Assembly: GCA_947589575.1 (NCBI GenBank)
Contig: CANQBM010000001.1
Span: 248,001 to 312,000, forward strand
Source of the DNA: an uncultured Clostridia bacterium
Lineage (GTDB): Bacteria; Bacillota; Clostridia; Oscillospirales; Acutalibacteraceae
Reading direction: 5' to 3'
DNA: 64,000 nt
How positions within the stretch are numbered: the stretch's first letter is position 1; each line of letters begins with the position of its first letter. The notes under the pieces are model-generated. The model had not been told where the DNA came from, searched no databases, and saw nothing but the letters and a program-made list of their open reading frames with translations. The position numbers were made by a program, and so were the translations under genes. This document shows positions 13,001 through 20,119 of this stretch, one piece after another.

Positions 13001-13484
13001 GCTTAAGGAGGAAGAAACGGAGGAGAAGGAATGTCTTATAGATGTTGCGATAGACGCTCATATTCCCGAAAATTATATTGTTTCAACCTCACAGCGCCTT
13101 TCAATGTATAAGAGAATTGCTAATATCAAAAATGACGCTGACGCAAATGATGTTTATGACGAGCTTACAGACCGGTTCGGTTCTCCCCCGTCAGCCGTAT
13201 GGGGGCTTATTGAAATTGCCCTATTGCGTAATACGGCTATCTATCTTAATATCAATGAAATTATTCAGAGAAACGGCTCGCTGCTTTTTTATTCAAAAGA
13301 GGTCGATATTAAAACTGTTGCAATATTAAATGCTTTTATGAAAGGAAGAGTCACTCTTTCGGCAGGCAAAAAACCGTATATTGCAGTTAAACTGTCAAAC
13401 GACGAGTCGAATCTTGAAACGCTGAGTGAAACCCTGAAGCTTATGGCGCAGGCAAAAGAGCATACTGAAAAACAGAATAATTAA
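10008..13484 (+). CDS. mfd: Transcription-repair coupling factor Mfd
   Basis: Mfd recognises RNA polymerase stalled at DNA lesions, displaces it by ATP-driven translocation and recruits UvrA. The 1158-residue length is typical. Domain order is visible: UvrB-like N-terminal module including VRGGIIDVFPPY, CarD-like polymerase-interaction domain near residue 486 (NVGDYIVHNIHGIGIFEG), RecG-like translocase with Walker A GDVGFGKTEVALRA near residue 637, DEEQRFGV, TLSATPIPRTL and QIRGRVGRS, then the C-terminal UvrA-masking domain with IPENYI. It is co-directional with pth and ends at a hairpin terminator. Confidence 0.97.
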   Translation: MSCFSKEFNKSNDFTGLSTSIDTISAPVGAIGLSDVAKCFLIHSLCEKGEKAFVITPDEAAAVKVQECLSQLQEGVLLYPSREFTFVEVAGVSREFEHIRLGVLSRIIEGDFSAVVMSVNAACQYTMPPRELEKRSFSISVNDELDIKNLVERLTFAGYVRYDQVNGTSQFAVRGGIIDVFPPYLDEPVRIEMWGDNVDTISSFDIDTQRRNKSLDTIRITPANEVLFESADRLVKKIEELAKGLKGKAIKAREKLYDDCDKLKNSVTLNCLDKYLPLCYNSTGVFDYFEGRLFVVESARVKEKCRKQERLDIEELKWFIEDGTLCRGLDKFSLNFSELTDIYEKYNAVYMDSLPRGSFDTPVKHLANFTIQNFNAWNGTLSQLKDELFGLVNSGYTVCIMAGTSRAGKALADDIRDMGYDAVFYEKRPTEFQQKTINVITGAMPAGFQFSQIKFALMTYSMSSQGGKKSKKVSSKNAFHSLDELNVGDYIVHNIHGIGIFEGINALEINKVKKDYIKISYAKGDILYVPVTQLDLVSKYIGPREDAKVKINRLGSTEWKKTKAKVRSSVKDMAKELIALYAKRMSTKGHAFMEDSDLQRDFELRFEFDETEDQLRCSDEIKRDMEKEAPMDRLLCGDVGFGKTEVALRAVFKCVTEGKQCAILVPTTVLAMQHFQTALKRFEPFAVNVEMISRFVTLPKQKEILKRLSEGNVDVLIGTHKLLGKDIKFKDLGLLIVDEEQRFGVAQKEKIKEKFPRVDVLTLSATPIPRTLNMAMSGIRDMSLLEEAPGERLPVQTYVVEYDNDIVIEAMEREINRGGQCYYLHNNIETIEHKAMQIKKALPQAKVGIGHGRMTEEQLSAVWNRLLNGEIDILVCTTIIETGVDVPNCNTLIVENADRMGLAQLHQIRGRVGRSSRRAYAYFTFTRGKELTDIATRRLEAIREYTEFGSGFKIAMRDLEIRGAGSLLGNKQHGHMEAVGYDMYLKLLEEAVSMEKGELKEEETEEKECLIDVAIDAHIPENYIVSTSQRLSMYKRIANIKNDADANDVYDELTDRFGSPPSAVWGLIEIALLRNTAIYLNINEIIQRNGSLLFYSKEVDIKTVAILNAFMKGRVTLSAGKKPYIAVKLSNDESNLETLSETLKLMAQAKEHTEKQNN

Positions 13485-13491
13485 AATCAAT

Positions 13492-13532
13492 ACTCCCTAT
13501 ACAATATGCAATACAATATAGGGAGTTAATTA
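13492..13532 (+). terminator. Hairpin terminator after mfd
   Basis: ACTCCCTATA (13492-13501) pairs exactly with TATAGGGAGT (13517-13526). The T-richness afterwards is modest, so strength is uncertain. Confidence 0.65.
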
Positions 13533-13591
13533 TATTTTAACCTTAATTCTTTTATTATCATAGCGTGCATAAACATAGTATTGGTGATAAA

Positions 13592-13852
13592 ATGAAAAAG
13601 GTTAAATTTAAAGAAAAGGTTATGCCGGAATCATACGATTATTTTTTCGGAAAGCCGCGCCTTGAAATGGCAGGCAGGGAATGTCTTGTTGACGGTTTGC
13701 AGAGTATAGTGGAATATTCAAGCGACAAGATTATCGTCAGTCTCGGATCTCAGATAATTACGTTTTTGGGTGATGACTTGCGTATTAATTCGTTTACTCG
13801 TGAAGGCGCTGTTGTAGAGGGAAATATTATTTCAATGGAGTTTTCCTCTTGA
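13592..13852 (+). CDS. yqfC: Sporulation protein YqfC (YabP/YqfC family)
   Basis: An 86-residue protein of the YabP/YqfC family. In Bacillus the yqfCD operon is expressed in the mother cell under SigE, and yqfD (SpoIVFB-independent stage IV) mutants sporulate poorly. The family look is clear: a basic N-terminus, FFGKPRLEMAGRECLVDG, and a strand-rich end with VSLGSQIITFLGDDLRI. The ATG at 13592 has GGTGAT just upstream and was preferred to the in-frame ATG at 13565. It overlaps yqfD by 4 bases (TTGA). A SigE-like promoter may lie at 13530-13580 but I could not fix it. Confidence 0.9.
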   Translation: MKKVKFKEKVMPESYDYFFGKPRLEMAGRECLVDGLQSIVEYSSDKIIVSLGSQIITFLGDDLRINSFTREGAVVEGNIISMEFSS

Positions 13853-14820
13853 TAGGTCTTTTCAGATGGATGTATGGATATGTGAAGTTTTCTTTCACGG
13901 GAGGATTTTCCGAAAATTTTCTCACTGAGTGTTTTTCCGACGGTATTGAAATCAGGGATGTCCGTCGTACTGACGAGGGTTTTGTTGCATACTGCAATCT
14001 TAAAACTTATAAAAAGCTCCACAGATACGCTTTCCGACACGGCGGGAAGGTCAGAATTATAAAAAAAAGAGGACTTCCCATTATTCTTTTACCGCTTAAA
14101 AACCGTATCGGATTTTTTGTAGGTATGCTTGCCTTTGTTGTGATAATTTCCTTTTTAAGCTGTTTTGTCTGGAATGTTGAAATTGTCGGAAATGACAGAA
14201 TAAGCGAAACATCAATTTCGTCATATCTTGAAAATCATAATTTAAAGCGTGGCGTTATGTGGAGCAGTGTTGAAAGAGATGCAATCTGCTGGGATATGAT
14301 GAGTGAGTTTGACGATCTTTCCTGGGTACATATAAATAAAATCGGCACTACGGCGAGAGTTGAAATTAATGAAACAAGGCTTGCAGACAAAGACGGCGAC
14401 AAGGATAAGCTGAAAGGCATTAACGTATTCAGAAAAGAACTTGAGGTGGTTGCCTACAGGGAGCAGAAAGATATAGCTGTTAAAGAAATCAGAACATACA
14501 AAAGAATTCATTTTTTTTCTTTGGACATTCCGCTTTATTTGAAAAAGGAAACGGGAGAAATTTCACAACAGAGTGAAAAATATCTTACTGTAAAAGGTAT
14601 TGTCCTTCCGATCGGAATAACAGAATATGAGGAACGCTTTTTAACCTCATCATCAAAAACACTTACCGATAAAGAACTTCTTGAGCTTGCAGAAAGAAAA
14701 CTTAAATATCAGGAGCAGGAGCAATTCGACGGTTTTGAGATAATCAATAAAACGCAAAAGCATAAAATGGACGAGGATAAATGTGTTATGACTTCATCAT
14801 ATATTATAAGAAGAAAATAA
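13849..14820 (+). CDS. yqfD: Sporulation protein YqfD
   Basis: A 323-residue membrane protein of the YqfD family, needed for efficient sporulation in Bacillus. It has a short cytoplasmic N-terminal domain, a strong transmembrane helix near residues 80-105 (IGFFVGMLAFVVIISFLSCF) and a large outer domain with the family segment VWNVEIVGNDRIS. I chose the TTG at 13849, which overlaps the yqfC stop codon and has GGAG 8 bases upstream; the next ATG at 13867 lacks a ribosome binding site. Translational coupling to yqfC is likely. Confidence 0.9.
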   Translation: MIGLFRWMYGYVKFSFTGGFSENFLTECFSDGIEIRDVRRTDEGFVAYCNLKTYKKLHRYAFRHGGKVRIIKKRGLPIILLPLKNRIGFFVGMLAFVVIISFLSCFVWNVEIVGNDRISETSISSYLENHNLKRGVMWSSVERDAICWDMMSEFDDLSWVHINKIGTTARVEINETRLADKDGDKDKLKGINVFRKELEVVAYREQKDIAVKEIRTYKRIHFFSLDIPLYLKKETGEISQQSEKYLTVKGIVLPIGITEYEERFLTSSSKTLTDKELLELAERKLKYQEQEQFDGFEIINKTQKHKMDEDKCVMTSSYIIRRK

Positions 14821-14830
14821 TACATTAATC

Positions 14831-14859
14831 TTGAAAGGGATTAAGTGTTATGGTAAAAT
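14831..14859 (+). promoter_or_regulatory. SigA-type promoter of the uxuA operon
   Basis: TTGAAA at 14831-14836 and TAAAAT at 14854-14859 with a 17-base spacer. The spacer contains TTAAGTGTTA (14841-14850), which is exactly complementary to TAACACTTAA at 14978-14987 next to the uxuA ribosome binding site. Confidence 0.5.
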
Positions 14860-14878
14860 ATAGCTTAGGCAAAATGTT

Positions 14879-14999
14879 CCCCGCCAATAAGTCGGCGGGT
14901 TCTATTTTTGGAATCAGCGGGCGTGATTCAATCCCCGCTGAATAACGGGGCAAGCCCCTCACCGAAAATAATTTAAGTAACACTTAAGGAGGTAGTAAT
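14879..14999 (+). promoter_or_regulatory. Hairpin-rich leader before uxuA
   Basis: Three hairpins follow one another: CCCGCC/GGCGGG (14880-14885 with 14894-14899), TCAGCGGG/CCCGCTGA (14914-14921 with 14934-14941) and GGGG-CAAG-CCCC (14947-14958). TTAAGT-AAC-ACTTAA (14973-14987) then ends against the AAGGAGG ribosome binding site. The first hairpin is followed by a T-rich tract and may instead terminate the yqfD transcript. The stretch is more GC-rich than its surroundings. It could be a cis-regulatory RNA or a small inverted-repeat element; I recognise no known riboswitch class. Confidence 0.5.
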
Positions 15000-16070
15000 A
15001 TGCAAATGACTTTCCGCTGGTTTGGCGCCGAGAAGGATACAATATCTCTTGACCAAATCAAACAGATTCCGGGAGTAGTCGGTGTTGTTCCCGCGCTTCA
15101 CTATCTCCCTGCTGGTGAAGCATGGGAAATGGAAGACGTGCAGAAAATGTATGATGAGATTACTTCAGCGGGTCTTACAATGGAATGTATTGAAAGTGTA
15201 AATGTTCACGAAGATATAAAGCTCGGTCTGCCGACTCGTGAAAGGTTGATTGAGAATTATAAAACATCTATACGCAATCTTGCCAAGGTTGGAGTAAAGG
15301 TTATATGTTATAATTTTATGCCTGTATTTGACTGGACAAGAACGGACCTTTATATGCCTCTTCCGGATGGTTCTACCTGCCTCTGCTATGACGGAAAGCA
15401 GGTTGAGGGCAAATCACCAGAGGATATGTTCAAAGAGATTGATGATAATTCAAACGGTTACGCAATGCCGGGCTGGGAAACCGAGCGTATGGGCGAAATC
15501 AAAGAACTGTTTGAAAAATATAAAGACATCACGGCAGAGGATTTATGGGCAAACCTCAAATATTTTCTTGAGGCGATTATGCCTGTATGCGAGGAATGTG
15601 ATGTTAAGATGGCCATTCACCCAGATGATCCGCCATGGCCTATTTTCGGTCTGCCGAGAATTATTACCGGCAAGGATTCAATCGAGAGGCTTCTCAGTAT
15701 GGTACCGAGTAAGTATAACGGCATAACGCTTTGCACAGGCTCACTTGGCGCAAGCCCCGATAATGATATGGTTGAAATTATCAAGACGGCTGGGGACAGA
15801 ATTTACTTTGCCCATCTGCGCAATGTTTCAATTAACAATCAGTGGTTTAACGAAACTGCCCACGAAAGCAGCGCGGGTTCACTTGATATGTATGAAATTG
15901 TTAAGGCTTTGCAGGAGGTCGGATTTGACGGTTATGTCCGTCCCGACCATGGAAGAATGATTTGGGGCGAGGTTGCCCGTCCGGGATACGGCCTTTTTGA
16001 CAGGGCGTTAGGCGTAAGCTATTTGAACGGACTGTGGGAAGCGGTAGAGAAAAGCAGAAAGGAAAAATAA
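15000..16070 (+). CDS. uxuA: Mannonate dehydratase
   Basis: UxuA dehydrates D-mannonate to 2-keto-3-deoxygluconate in the glucuronate branch of hexuronate catabolism, in the cytoplasm. The 356-residue protein has the family start MQMTFRWFGAEKDTISL and the metal-binding TIM-barrel segments: ICYNFMPVFDWTRTDL, MAIHPDDPPWPIFGLPRI, TLCTGSLGASPDND, and FAHLRNV, ending with GYVRPDHGRMIWGE. Length and motifs match full-length bacterial UxuA. It has a strong AAGGAGG ribosome binding site 6 bases upstream. The mannonate-forming oxidoreductase follows after 1 base, so both enzymes are made together. No uronate isomerase or KDG kinase gene lies in this window. Confidence 0.96.
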   Translation: MQMTFRWFGAEKDTISLDQIKQIPGVVGVVPALHYLPAGEAWEMEDVQKMYDEITSAGLTMECIESVNVHEDIKLGLPTRERLIENYKTSIRNLAKVGVKVICYNFMPVFDWTRTDLYMPLPDGSTCLCYDGKQVEGKSPEDMFKEIDDNSNGYAMPGWETERMGEIKELFEKYKDITAEDLWANLKYFLEAIMPVCEECDVKMAIHPDDPPWPIFGLPRIITGKDSIERLLSMVPSKYNGITLCTGSLGASPDNDMVEIIKTAGDRIYFAHLRNVSINNQWFNETAHESSAGSLDMYEIVKALQEVGFDGYVRPDHGRMIWGEVARPGYGLFDRALGVSYLNGLWEAVEKSRKEK

Positions 16071-16071
16071 A

Positions 16072-16923
16072 ATGTTTAAACACGAAAACTTAAAAGGAAG
16101 AGTTGCGGTAGTTACAGGCGGAGGCGGAGTTTTATGCGGCGCATTTGCAAAAACTCTCGCTCAGCAGGGCTGTAAGGTGGCAGTGCTCGACCTTAATAAA
16201 GAGGCAGCGCAGAAATGCGCAGATGAAATAAACGCGGCGGGCGGACAAGGTATTGCCGTAGGATGTAATGTGCTTGAACCAGAGTCAATGGAAAAGGCAA
16301 GGGAAGAGATTAATGAAAAGCTCGGTACATGTGACATCCTTCTTAACGGCGCGGGCGGCAACAACCCAAAGGGTTCAACAACAAAGGATACGCTTGAAAA
16401 AATAGATCTTATTAAAAAAGACGAAAACATCAAAACCTTTTTTGACCTTGACCCTGACGGTATCAGCTTTGTATTTAACCTCAATTTCTTAGGTACGCTT
16501 ATTCCGACACAGGTATTTGCAAAAGATATGGCGGAAAAAGAAAACGGTACAATTATTATGATTACATCAATGAATGCTTACCGTCCTCTTACACGTATTC
16601 CCGCGTACAGCGCGGCTAAGGCTGCGGTCAAGAATTTTACCGAGTGGATGGCAGTTCACTTTGCGCCGCTTGGCATACGCGTTAATGCGATTGCTCCGGG
16701 TTTCTTTTCAACAAAGCAGAACGCTTCTCTTCTTTGGAACGAGGACGGAACTCCGACAGAAAGAACAGGCAAAATCCTTGCGGCTACGCCTATGGACAGA
16801 TTCGGCGAGCCCGAAGAGCTTTCAGGAACACTCCTTTTCCTTTGCGACGAGGCATATTCCGGCTTTATTACCGGCGTAAACATTGCTGTTGACGGCGGAT
16901 TTAACGCTTATTCAGGTGTATAA
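16072..16923 (+). CDS. SDR-family D-mannonate oxidoreductase (fructuronate reductase)
   Basis: A 283-residue short-chain dehydrogenase. The NAD(P)-binding motif is VVTGGGGVLCGAFA, NGAGGNNP is the second cofactor-binding motif, and the catalytic set is Ser in MITSMNAYRP with YSAAK (Tyr-x-x-x-Lys); the C-terminus FITGVNIAVDGGFNAYSGV is typical of the YjmF/UxuB-like group of Firmicutes. In that group it interconverts D-fructuronate and D-mannonate, and its position one base after uxuA supports this. The alternative is another polyol dehydrogenase of the same family. A terminator at 16937 closes the operon. Confidence 0.9.
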   Translation: MFKHENLKGRVAVVTGGGGVLCGAFAKTLAQQGCKVAVLDLNKEAAQKCADEINAAGGQGIAVGCNVLEPESMEKAREEINEKLGTCDILLNGAGGNNPKGSTTKDTLEKIDLIKKDENIKTFFDLDPDGISFVFNLNFLGTLIPTQVFAKDMAEKENGTIIMITSMNAYRPLTRIPAYSAAKAAVKNFTEWMAVHFAPLGIRVNAIAPGFFSTKQNASLLWNEDGTPTERTGKILAATPMDRFGEPEELSGTLLFLCDEAYSGFITGVNIAVDGGFNAYSGV

Positions 16924-16936
16924 ATAAAATATTACA

Positions 16937-16966
16937 GGGCGGCTTTTGCCGCCCGTACTTTTTAGG
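16937..16966 (+). terminator. Rho-independent terminator after the mannonate operon
   Basis: GGGCGGC (16937-16943) pairs with GCCGCCC (16948-16954) around a TTTT loop and is followed by a T-rich tail. Confidence 0.85.
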
Positions 16967-16977
16967 GTGAGAAATAT

Positions 16978-18585
16978 ATGGCTAAGAGCAAAAAGTCTAA
17001 AATAATTCTGAGTATTGTGATTGTTGTTTTGGCTGCTGTTATAGGATTTACGGCATACTATATTTTCGGCGTTTGCGGTATTGTTGAAAAGCGTACTTAC
17101 AGGCAAAGCGACGCGGTAAATCAAAATATCTCAACGGGCAGAACGGTGATTGATGATACCGTTACGTATCAAACAATGAACGGTTTCGGCGCTTCGGGGT
17201 GCTGGTGGAGTCAGGATATCGGTAAATGGGAAAACCGAGATGAAATCCTATCCTATCTCTATGACAGTGAAAAAGGGATAGGACTGAATATTTACAGATA
17301 TAATCTCGGAGCGGGCTCAAAAAACGACAATCATATTATAGCTGAAAACAGAAGGACAGAATGTTTTTTGCAGGCAGACGGTTCATATGATTTTTCAGCC
17401 GACAAGGACGCTCAAAACTGTCTTAAAACGGCAAAAAGATTGGCGGGAAACGATTTAAGAGTTACACTGTTTTGCAACAGTCCGCCGGTGAGCCTTACTG
17501 AAAACACGGCTGCTTATTCCTCTGCTGATAAAGACGAAAACGCACCGTGGGTAAGCAATATTGATGCGTCAAATTATGATGAATTCGCCGATTTCTGTTA
17601 TAACAGCGCGGATTATTTTTTGAGTGAAGGTTACAGAGTAACAAATGTTTCGCCTATAAATGAACCGCAGTATATGTGGCGCGCGTGGTTTAATGATGAC
17701 GGCTCATACTCCGCTAAGCAGGAGGGATGCTATTACTCAAAAACAGACTCGGCGGCAGTATATAATGCAATGGTTGACAAATTTGCGGGCTCAAAGGTCG
17801 ATGAATCAGGCTGCAAGGTTTCTATGTTTGAATCAGGCGCCATAGAGGGTGAGGGTACAACCTGCGCATCATACATTGACTGTATACTCGGCAGGGGAGT
17901 GAAATATGTTTTAAAAAACAAAAAACTCAGAAATTATTTTGATACAATAGGTATGCACTCATACTGGTCTTCGTCTAAAACAAAGCAGGAGGCAGCACAA
18001 TACCTTTCGGATAAGTATTCACAATACGATATTGCCTGCACAGAGTATTGCCAGATGGCAAATGATCAAAATACAGGTGTGTATGACCTTATCTCAAAAG
18101 AGGAAAACGGCACAAGCGGTCTTACGATTGATTACGGTGTTGCTATGGCAAAGGTTATTGTTGATGATCTTACAATTCTTAACGCTAAGGAATGGGACTG
18201 GTGGACAGCATGCTCTTATGATACTTATCCTGACGGACTTATTTATCTTAATCCTGATAATCACAAGGACATACAGACATCAAAAAGACTCTGGTGCCTC
18301 GGCAATTTTTCTAAGTTTATTGAGGAGGGTGCAACAAGAATTGCCTGCAGTTCGGGCGATGACTCGCTTGCAAGCTGCGCTTTTGTCAATAAGGATAACA
18401 GCACAGTAGTCGTTTATGTAAATAATACTGATGCAGATAAGAAAACCGCTCTTGAAAGTGCCGCCCCGTATTCTGTATATACAACAAGCGCGGATTGTGA
18501 CCTTGAAAAAACCTTATCAGGAAATGCAGGAGAAATTAATGTTTCAGTTCCGGCAATGTCAGTTGTAACGGTTGTAATGAAATAA
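16978..18585 (+). CDS. Membrane-anchored glycoside hydrolase, GH30-like
   Basis: A 535-residue exported hydrolase. A Lys-rich start and a single helix (IILSIVIVVLAAVIGFTAYY) form a signal anchor, so the enzyme faces outward. The catalytic part resembles GH30 clan GH-A barrels: NGFGASGCWWSQDIGKW at the first strand, IYRYNLGAG, the acid/base glutamate in VSPINEPQYMW, and a candidate nucleophile glutamate in ACTEYCQMAND, with a short beta-sandwich C-terminus (VVVYVNNTDADK). GH30 members act on beta-1,6-galactan, beta-1,6-glucan or glucuronoxylan. The neighbouring mannonate genes would fit a glucuronate-decorated substrate, but that is inference. It starts after a terminator, with its own AGGGTGAG ribosome binding site. 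Confidence 0.8.
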   Translation: MAKSKKSKIILSIVIVVLAAVIGFTAYYIFGVCGIVEKRTYRQSDAVNQNISTGRTVIDDTVTYQTMNGFGASGCWWSQDIGKWENRDEILSYLYDSEKGIGLNIYRYNLGAGSKNDNHIIAENRRTECFLQADGSYDFSADKDAQNCLKTAKRLAGNDLRVTLFCNSPPVSLTENTAAYSSADKDENAPWVSNIDASNYDEFADFCYNSADYFLSEGYRVTNVSPINEPQYMWRAWFNDDGSYSAKQEGCYYSKTDSAAVYNAMVDKFAGSKVDESGCKVSMFESGAIEGEGTTCASYIDCILGRGVKYVLKNKKLRNYFDTIGMHSYWSSSKTKQEAAQYLSDKYSQYDIACTEYCQMANDQNTGVYDLISKEENGTSGLTIDYGVAMAKVIVDDLTILNAKEWDWWTACSYDTYPDGLIYLNPDNHKDIQTSKRLWCLGNFSKFIEEGATRIACSSGDDSLASCAFVNKDNSTVVVYVNNTDADKKTALESAAPYSVYTTSADCDLEKTLSGNAGEINVSVPAMSVVTVVMK

Positions 18586-18591
18586 TAAACG

Positions 18592-18617
18592 CCCCGCGGA
18601 CATATTTATCTGCGGGG
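18592..18617. terminator. Bidirectional hairpin between converging genes
   Basis: CCCCGCGGA (18592-18600) pairs with TCTGCGGGG (18609-18617), with one G-T pair. It lies between the convergent GH30-like and amidase-like genes. Confidence 0.65.
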
Positions 18618-18627
18618 TATATAATTA

Positions 18628-19110
18628 TCAGTATTTGTTTGCGCCGAGTATGTGTATGCCCTGCGCGGAAGAGTAATGATATGTATTTAAATTTCTCATA
18701 TACGAGTCGCCTGTATGCGCGCAAACCAATGGTGTTTCATCGGAAAAACCCGTAACAATCAGCGTGTGATAATAATTTGTGCCGTTATAGAGTGATATGA
18801 AATCGCCGGTTTCAAGTTTATTTATCGGAACGGCGACTGCAAACGGTCCTTCCCTTTTATTGTTGAGCATAAATTTTCTAAAATATTCTGCGCCGGACCA
18901 CGCCGCTGCTCTGTCGTCAGGGGAGTTATAGTACCAACCGACATCCTTTTCATAATTCATAACGCCTGCTCCCGCGAACAGGCATTGTGACGCAAAGTTT
19001 GTGCAGTCGCCTCCCATACCGTCAAAATTCATATACATACTGTTTCTTGATTTTGCCCATTTTTCAGCGTATTTAACTGCGCCGGCTCTGTTATAGCTGA
19101 TAAAGTGCAT
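18628..19110 (-). CDS. Putative amidase-domain protein (Amidase_6 type)
   Basis: A 160-residue protein resembling the Amidase_6 family of cysteine amidases, usually involved in cell-wall or peptide hydrolysis. The core is GMGGDCTNFASQCLFAGAG with the presumed catalytic Cys, followed by a Trp/Tyr-rich region (VGWYYNSPDDRAAAW) and TNYYHTLIVTG with the presumed His. The N-terminus YNRAGAVKYAEKWAKSRN is also typical. There is no signal peptide, although family members are often secreted, so localisation is unclear. The start at 19110 has a GAGGGA ribosome binding site. It is alone between terminators. Confidence 0.75.
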   Translation of the reverse strand: MHFISYNRAGAVKYAEKWAKSRNSMYMNFDGMGGDCTNFASQCLFAGAGVMNYEKDVGWYYNSPDDRAAAWSGAEYFRKFMLNNKREGPFAVAVPINKLETGDFISLYNGTNYYHTLIVTGFSDETPLVCAHTGDSYMRNLNTYHYSSAQGIHILGANKY

Positions 19111-19186
19111 TAGTATCCCTCTTCGGTTTAATTTTGTTATATAATAATTTATGAAATACTAATTATGGATATTGCAGTTTTTCAGA

Positions 19187-19235
19187 AAAAATAAGGATTC
19201 CGAAAGTTAATTGCTTTACGGAATCCTTATTTTTT
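19187..19235 (-). terminator. Strong terminator of the 22-codon gene
   Basis: AAAATAAGGATTCCG pairs with CGGAATCCTTATTTT (arms at about 19188-19202 and 19219-19233), with a further AAAG/CTTT pairing inside the loop and T runs on both strands. On the minus strand it ends the small gene at 19264. Confidence 0.9.
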
Positions 19236-19263
19236 ATTAAGCTTGTTTGTATCTCCGTTTTTT

Positions 19264-19332
19264 TTACTTTTTAACATAAGATTTGTCGCACTCTGCAAGA
19301 ATTCTTGCGCATTTCATAAGAAGTCTGAGCAT
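19264..19332 (-). CDS. 22-residue cysteine-containing peptide with its own promoter and terminator
   Basis: An unrecognised very short gene. The ATG at 19332 is preceded by AAAGGAGAGAG at ideal distance. The peptide begins MLRLLMKCARILAECDK and ends in SYVKK; it is amphipathic and basic, with two cysteines seven residues apart. A consensus promoter lies 33 bases upstream and a strong terminator lies 29 bases downstream, so the whole transcript would be only about 170 nucleotides. Upstream, yfbR ends in its own terminator, so the unit is isolated. The arrangement is that of a real, highly expressed small gene rather than a chance frame. Possible roles (regulatory peptide, membrane-active peptide, toxin, or simply a coding-looking small RNA) cannot be separated from sequence. 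Confidence 0.65.
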   Translation of the reverse strand: MLRLLMKCARILAECDKSYVKK

Positions 19333-19364
19333 AAGTCTCTCTCCTTTCGTTTTATGTTGCACAC

Positions 19365-19392
19365 ATTATAGCACTATAATTTCAAATGTCAA
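19365..19392 (-). promoter_or_regulatory. Consensus promoter for the 22-codon gene
   Basis: On the minus strand TTGACA (19392-19387) and TATAAT (19370-19365) both match the SigA consensus exactly, 16 bases apart, with TG one base before the -10 box (extended -10). Predicted transcription start is near 19358. Confidence 0.8.
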
Positions 19393-19489
19393 TACCTTTA
19401 TAAATAAAAAATATATTAAATTTGTGTATAAATCACAATCGAATTACATAAATTATTTAATTATGACATTTATATTGTATAATATGCAC

Positions 19490-19533
19490 AAAATAAGGAC
19501 TTGTTACAAATGCAATAACAAGTCCTTATTTTA
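19490..19533 (-). terminator. Terminator of the hisS-aspS-yfbR operon
   Basis: AAAATAAGGACTTGTTA pairs with TAACAAGTCCTTATTTT (about 19490-19506 and 19516-19532). It starts immediately after the yfbR stop codon and has T runs on both sides. Confidence 0.9.
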
Positions 19534-19534
19534 T

Positions 19535-20119
19535 CTATTTTGTATGTTCGTCAAGAGTTAAATAATATCCGTCAAGGAAATTCTCTTTAAAGTACTTAAC
19601 CTCGTCAAGCTGTATTTCATCAATGATTTTTTCCTGTGCCTCTAACGCTTTTTCAAACTCAAGATTACCCATTCGGCGTTCTTCAATACATTTTATAAGC
19701 GCGCTGATTTTATCAGCCGCTTTTACAAGATGCCAAAGTTCTTTATCTTTTTCTTGCTTTTCAAACAAGGGGATATAATCGCTTTTGAATTCATCCGGCA
19801 GCATTGAAAGGAGTCTTTTTCCGGCAGTACGTTCAATATCCTTATAAACATTTTTTATGTCGCTGTTGTAATATTTTACGGGAGTGGGCATATCTCCCGT
19901 TATAACCTCGGTCGTATCGTGATAAAGCGCCAGCAGGCAGACGCGCTCGGGATTATAGCTTTTGCCGAATTTTTTATTTCCGATTAGCGCCAACGCGTGG
20001 GCAATAACAGCAACCGAGTGACTGTGCTCTGCAATGTTTTCCTTGGAAGTGTTTCTCATCAATGCCCATCTGTCGATAAGCTTCATACGATTAACCATTG
20101 CAAAAAAGTTACTGCTCAT
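19535..20119 (-). CDS. yfbR: HD-domain 5'-deoxynucleotidase (YfbR type)
   Basis: A 194-residue HD phosphohydrolase that resembles E. coli YfbR along most of its length. YfbR dephosphorylates deoxyribonucleoside 5'-monophosphates in a metal-dependent reaction. Shared segments include SNFFAMVNRMKLIDRWALMR, the EHS of NIAEHSHSVAVIAHAL, LYHDTTEVITGDMPTPVKY (the HD pair) and VKAADKISALIKCIEE. The ATG at 20119 has GGAGGG 4 bases upstream and overlaps the end of aspS by 11 bases; a longer frame upstream would lie inside aspS. Co-transcription with the two tRNA synthetases is likely. Confidence 0.9.
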   Translation of the reverse strand: MSSNFFAMVNRMKLIDRWALMRNTSKENIAEHSHSVAVIAHALALIGNKKFGKSYNPERVCLLALYHDTTEVITGDMPTPVKYYNSDIKNVYKDIERTAGKRLLSMLPDEFKSDYIPLFEKQEKDKELWHLVKAADKISALIKCIEERRMGNLEFEKALEAQEKIIDEIQLDEVKYFKENFLDGYYLTLDEHTK

